Assembly: GCA_965223035.1 (NCBI GenBank)
Contig: OZ244980.1
Span: forward strand, 1,116,001-1,180,000
DNA length: 64,000 nt
From: CAMDPA01 sp965223035
Lineage (GTDB): Bacteria; Pseudomonadota; Alphaproteobacteria; Rhizobiales; Hyphomicrobiaceae
Direction of reading: 5' to 3'
Under the pieces are notes generated by a model that had not been told where the DNA came from, ran no database searches, and saw nothing but the letters and a program-made list of their open reading frames with translations. The stretch's first letter is position 1. Each line of letters begins with the position of its first letter. Positions 61,059 through 64,000 of the stretch are shown in pieces. The position numbers and the translations under genes are program-made.

Positions 61059-61898
61059 ATGGCAAAGATCGTAGCCGGTATCGGCAGCTCCCATGTTCCC
61101 AGTTTTGGACCAGCCTACGACTCAGGTCGGTTCGATGAGCCCGACTGGAAGCCATTGTTCGACGGATACAAGCCCGTAAAGGCGTGGCTTGACGATGTGG
61201 TCAAACCAGACGTCGCCGTCGTCATCTACAATGATCACGGCTCAGACTTCGATCTCGCCCGCGTGCCGACGTTCGCCATTGGGGTGCTCGATGACTATGA
61301 GCAGGCCGATGAGGGGTTTGGTCTTCGCCCGCTTCCCAACGTTAAAGGCCATGTCGGCCTTTCCTGGCACCTCGCCAACGAACTGATCTATGGCGGCTTC
61401 GACATGACCGTGTGTCAGGAAATGAAGGTCGACCATGGCCTGTTGGCGCCGTTTCCAATGTTGTTTTCCCACGAGCCAGCGTGGAGCGTGCAGGTGGTGC
61501 CGATCGTGGTCAATGTGATCCAGCACCCCTTGCCGACGGCACGTCGTTGCTACCAGCTGGGACAGGCCATCGCAGGGGCAGTTGCAACCTATCCGCATGA
61601 CCTAAAAGTGGCGGTGGTTGCAACCGGCGGCATGTCCCACCAACTCCACGGCGAGCGATTTGGACACCTGTCTCAGGACTTCGACCGGCAATGGTTAAAG
61701 AAACTCGCTGATGCACCTGAGGAGCTTTGCCGATTAAGCCACAAGGACATCATGGCGGAGGCCGGTGCTGAATCCGTCGAACTCATCATGTGGCTGACGA
61801 TGCGCGGCGCTTTGAGCCCGAATGTTCGCCAACAGCACGTCAACTATTATGCGCCGATGACGACCGGTATGGGCGTCATCTCACTTGAGAACGCTTAA
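61059..61898 (+). CDS. ligB: Protocatechuate 4,5-dioxygenase subunit beta
   Basis: The 279-residue product is the class III extradiol catalytic subunit: MAKIVAGIGSSHVPSFGPAY (His12 ligand), VVIYNDHGSDFDLARVPTF (about 51-70, His ligand), VDHGLLAPFPMLFSHE (about 126-140) and VVATGGMSHQLHGERFGHL (about 185-203, catalytic base His). It binds Fe(II) with a 2-His-1-Glu facial triad. It lies 24 bases downstream of ligA, with GGAGAG ahead of the ATG, and its stop is 17 bases before the pobA start. Confidence 0.93.
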   Translation: MAKIVAGIGSSHVPSFGPAYDSGRFDEPDWKPLFDGYKPVKAWLDDVVKPDVAVVIYNDHGSDFDLARVPTFAIGVLDDYEQADEGFGLRPLPNVKGHVGLSWHLANELIYGGFDMTVCQEMKVDHGLLAPFPMLFSHEPAWSVQVVPIVVNVIQHPLPTARRCYQLGQAIAGAVATYPHDLKVAVVATGGMSHQLHGERFGHLSQDFDRQWLKKLADAPEELCRLSHKDIMAEAGAESVELIMWLTMRGALSPNVRQQHVNYYAPMTTGMGVISLENA

Positions 61899-61914
61899 GC
61901 AGGGGCGCTTGGAC

Positions 61915-63141
61915 ATGACGCGCGGCAAGAGAAACGGTCAACAGTTATCCCGCGATCGATCGGGTGTGCCGGCGCGCACGCAGGTGGCGATCATCGGTGG
62001 CGGGCCAGCCGGAATGTTGCTGTCCCATATGCTGCACCTTGAGGGCATCGACAGTGTTGTCATTGAACGGCGAAGCAAGGCTTACGTGTTAAGTCGCATT
62101 CGCGCCGGCGTTTTGGAGGAAGGTACCGTCAAGCTGCTGCGTGATCTCGGCCTGGGGGAACGCATGGACCGCGAAGGCAAGGCGCATGATGGCACCTATA
62201 TCGCTTGGCAGGATCGCGAGCCGTTCTTGATCAATACCAAAAAGTACACCGGTCGGCAGTTGGTCGCCTACGGTCAAACGGCCATTACGGAAGATCTCTA
62301 TCTTGCCAGCGAGACAAATGGGCTTTGCGTGTTGGATGAGTGTTCCAACGTGGCGCTTCACGACCTGATGTCAAGCGAACCCAGCGTCAGCTTTGAGCGG
62401 GACGGCAAGGCACATCGTCTAAGCTGTGATTTTATTGCAGGTTGCGACGGGTTCCGTGGCGTTTCGCGTAACACCATTCCTGAACAGATACGAAAGACAT
62501 ACCAGATTGAATATCCATTCGGTTGGCTCGGGATCATGTCGGAAACGCCCCCGCTCGACGACATCTATTATGCCTATCACGAGCGCGGGTTTGCGCTTGC
62601 CTCACAGCGATCACCGATGCTCTCGCGCTACTACATTCAATGCGCAACCGATGAGGATGTGGAGGCATGGCCCGACGATCGGTTCTGGGAGGAGCTGAAA
62701 CGGCGTTACCCGAAGCAGATCGCCGACGCCATCGTTGTTGGCCCTTCAATCGAAAAATCGATTGCGCCCCTGCGCAGCTTTGTCTCCGAGCCGATGCGCT
62801 ATGGTCGCCTGCTTCTTGCCGGCGATGCGGCGCACATTGTTCCGCCAACCGGAGCGAAAGGGCTCAATCTCGCCGTCTCGGACGTCTTCTATCTCCATCG
62901 CGGGTTCAACGCTCACTTTAAGAGCGGCGATGATCGCTACCTCGATGAGTACTCGGCCACGGCCTTGCGGCGGGTGTGGGGCGCACAGCGCCTATCCTGG
63001 TGGATGACCAAGTTGATGCATGTGTTCCCCGATCGAAACGCGTTTGACGTTCGCGCCAACCAGGATGAGTTCGACTATCTGTGCAGCTCGCCAGCCGCCC
63101 AAGCCGCGCTGGCCGAGCAATACATCGGACTACCGTTCTAG
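61915..63141 (+). CDS. pobA: 4-Hydroxybenzoate 3-monooxygenase (FAD, NADPH)
   Basis: I choose ATG 61915 (MTRGKRNGQQLSRDRSGVPA), 408 residues; a TTG 30 bases upstream overlaps ligB. The flavoprotein hydroxylase fold is clear: VAIIGGGPAGMLLSHMLH (GxGxxG, about 23-40), VLSRIRAGVLEEGTVKLL, DFIAGCDGFRGVSRNTIP (the DG motif), and GRLLLAGDAAHIVPPTGAKG LNLAVSDV (about 296-323), the GD...P-T-G-A-K-G block diagnostic for PobA. It hydroxylates 4-hydroxybenzoate to protocatechuate, the substrate of LigAB encoded directly upstream, so the operon makes and cleaves protocatechuate. The 20-residue N-terminal extension relative to Pseudomonas PobA is unusual. The TAG stop lies in CTAGATCAT of a repeat. Confidence 0.94.
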   Translation: MTRGKRNGQQLSRDRSGVPARTQVAIIGGGPAGMLLSHMLHLEGIDSVVIERRSKAYVLSRIRAGVLEEGTVKLLRDLGLGERMDREGKAHDGTYIAWQDREPFLINTKKYTGRQLVAYGQTAITEDLYLASETNGLCVLDECSNVALHDLMSSEPSVSFERDGKAHRLSCDFIAGCDGFRGVSRNTIPEQIRKTYQIEYPFGWLGIMSETPPLDDIYYAYHERGFALASQRSPMLSRYYIQCATDEDVEAWPDDRFWEELKRRYPKQIADAIVVGPSIEKSIAPLRSFVSEPMRYGRLLLAGDAAHIVPPTGAKGLNLAVSDVFYLHRGFNAHFKSGDDRYLDEYSATALRRVWGAQRLSWWMTKLMHVFPDRNAFDVRANQDEFDYLCSSPAAQAALAEQYIGLPF

Positions 63142-63238
63142 ATCATCGGGCCTTAGGTCGAAAGCGCCAAAACGGGTCTAGAGCAACCTGCCCTTAATCG
63201 GAATCGGAACGATCCCGATTAAAGGCGCGATGATCTAG
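63138..63238. repeat. CTAG-bounded hairpin repeat, type A (joined to an extra left segment)
   Basis: CTAGATCATCGGGCCTTAGG at 63138 provides the pobA stop codon. A second unit starts at CTAGAGCAACCTGCC (63178), with hairpin arms CTTAATCGG / CCGATTAA, and ends GGCGCGATGATCTAG at 63238. Confidence 0.85.
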
Positions 63239-63357
63239 CTCATGTCCGTCAAAGGCGGATCAACCCTGCCGGTTCGCTCTCCGCCCGGCCCCCCAAAGAC
63301 GCGATATTGTCGATCGCCGGTCGGGGGAGCGGGATGGTTCCAGCTAACTCTGCGATG
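63235..63357. repeat. Type B MITE-like repeat (complete)
   Basis: CTAGCTCATGTCCGTCAAAG, GCGGATCAACCCTGCCGGTT, CGCTCTCCGCCCGG, GACGCGATATTGTCGATCGC, CGGTCGGGGGAGCGGGATGG, TTCCAGCTAACTCTG. It begins on the CTAG that ends the neighbouring type A copy; the two families are joined head to tail. Confidence 0.8.
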
Positions 63358-63681
63358 CCATGATCAACGGCAAAAAGATGATCGCTCCTCAAGTGTGGAG
63401 CGACAATCGCCGCTCAATCGAAATCCTTCCGATGCCGATCGAGGGCTGGTTGCCTTGGCGCTTGACGGACTCCGGTCGGCACCGGCCCGGCCGATATCAA
63501 TGCCGGCGTCCGGCCAACCTGCACGCGGCCCGCTATGCACAAAAGCGGACTTCGGCGACGTCATCTGGCGACCCTGCGTCGAGGTCGGAGCGATCATTGC
63601 GCAAGATGTAAAGTGACAGCGATCATTTGCCCCGGGTGATTCGGGACCGCGCCCGCCTACTCCAGGATGGCCGTCGACGGG
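63358..63681. other. Intergenic region
   Basis: About 320 bases between pobA and the leftward GMC gene. GATGATCGCTCC at 63377 resembles the edge of a type A copy. Overlapping frames up to 124 codons are of unlikely composition. Nothing recognised. Confidence 0.35.
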
Positions 63682-64000
63682 TTAGGTCGCCAATATCTCG
63701 CCCATCCGCTCGCCAATAATCACGCATGGCATCATCGTGTTGCCCGTCGTCACTCGAGGCATGATCGAACCGTCGGCGATCCGTAGCTTGTCGATGCCAC
63801 GGACCTTGAGCTGACCGTCAACAACTGCACCTTCGTCCTTACCCATCCGGCAGGAGCAGGTTTGGTGGAAGTACGTCGTCGCGCTGTTTCGCACAAATTC
63901 CACCAGCTCGGCCCCCTTCAACGGTCCTGGCATGACCTCGCGCTTGGTGAATGGTTTCATCTCTGCCGAGTTGCCGATGTCTCGACAGATCTCGATGCAG
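63682..64000 (-). CDS. GMC-family oxidoreductase, C-terminal part (N-terminus beyond window)
   Basis: The frame from the window edge to the stop at 63682 gives 105 residues. TYFHQTCSCRMGKDEGAVVD is the C-terminal GMC block with the catalytic His (H-x-x-G-T-C-x-M-G type, here H-x-x-C-S-C-R-M-G), then GIDKLRIADGSIMPRVTTGN TMMPCVIIGERMGEIL, which closes the FAD domain. It would be an alcohol dehydrogenase or choline-dehydrogenase-like enzyme. The ATG at 63960 is internal. Only the sequence outside the window could indicate the substrate. Confidence 0.85.
   Translation of the reverse strand, partial: CIEICRDIGNSAEMKPFTKREVMPGPLKGAELVEFVRNSATTYFHQTCSCRMGKDEGAVVDGQLKVRGIDKLRIADGSIMPRVTTGNTMMPCVIIGERMGEILAT

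Noticed and set aside
1451..63357. CRISPR array interpretation of the dispersed repeats
   Set aside because: Copies are kilobases apart, differ in length and orientation, and have no regular spacers; no cas gene is present.
1..64000. tRNA and rRNA genes
   Set aside because: No tRNA T-loop/anticodon-arm combination or rRNA segment was found by reading; a search with a dedicated model would settle it.

Overview
The window looks like chromosomal DNA of a high-GC alphaproteobacterium, most likely of the order Hyphomicrobiales or a near relative. This is inferred from gene content (a crcB-rluC pair with overlapping ATGA, LigAB-type protocatechuate cleavage, Liv-type and TAXI-TRAP importers, GMC oxidoreductases, a YqiK-type flotillin) and codon use; there is no rRNA or tRNA to anchor taxonomy. 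The overall style is that of a soil or freshwater oligotroph feeding on plant-derived aromatics and organosulfates.

Layout. 0-1.4 kb: 5' part of a YghU-type glutathione transferase and a secreted SYLF protein. 1.9-13 kb: an aromatic catabolism locus. A fumarylacetoacetate-hydrolase-type enzyme and an MhpB-like extradiol dioxygenase read rightward. Reading leftward are a substrate-binding protein, LivH, LivM, LivG, a LivF with a 170-residue tail, an aldehyde dehydrogenase, a coniferyl-alcohol-dehydrogenase-like SDR and a flotillin. 13-14.7 kb: decayed DNA with a LivM remnant and several tandem repeats. 14.7-21.1 kb: a lytic-transglycosylase-like protein, a gamma-glutamylcyclotransferase, a GcvR-like ACT protein, an IS5 remnant, an orphan membrane protein, CrcB and RluC. 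21.3-27.7 kb: IlvC, a GMC oxidoreductase and a TAXI-TRAP transporter. 27.8-29.7 kb: two clear pseudogenes, a mechanosensitive channel and an arylamine N-acetyltransferase. 30-37.1 kb: an autotransporter, a DUF1254 protein, an SDR and a GH15 glucanase-like enzyme. 37.4-38.3 kb: MFS and methyltransferase remnants. 38.5-49.4 kb: an island with an NTF2-like exported protein, two exported sulfatases, two paralogous exported MBL-fold hydrolases and two MFS transporters. 49.7-59 kb: a duplicated YciI protein, an amidohydrolase, two peptidases, an IS630 remnant, a Rieske oxygenase, a PPK2 kinase, a double-DUF427 protein and a polysaccharide deacetylase. 59.6-63.1 kb: a LysR regulator divergent from ligA-ligB-pobA. 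The end holds the C-terminal part of another GMC oxidoreductase.

How it fits together. At the two ends lie two separate ring-cleavage modules: an MhpB-like enzyme beside genes for phenylpropanoid side-chain oxidation, and 4-hydroxybenzoate to protocatechuate to 4,5-cleavage. The sulfatase/MBL/MFS island could release sulfate esters or other conjugates in the periplasm and take up the products.

The most striking non-genic feature is a family of dispersed hairpin elements, about 65-155 bp, bounded by CTAG. Several genes terminate exactly inside the terminal CTAG of a copy, so the element supplies the TAG stop codon. A second, MITE-like family is interspersed with the first. Seven or so pseudogenes and IS scars show that the intervals between working operons are decaying.
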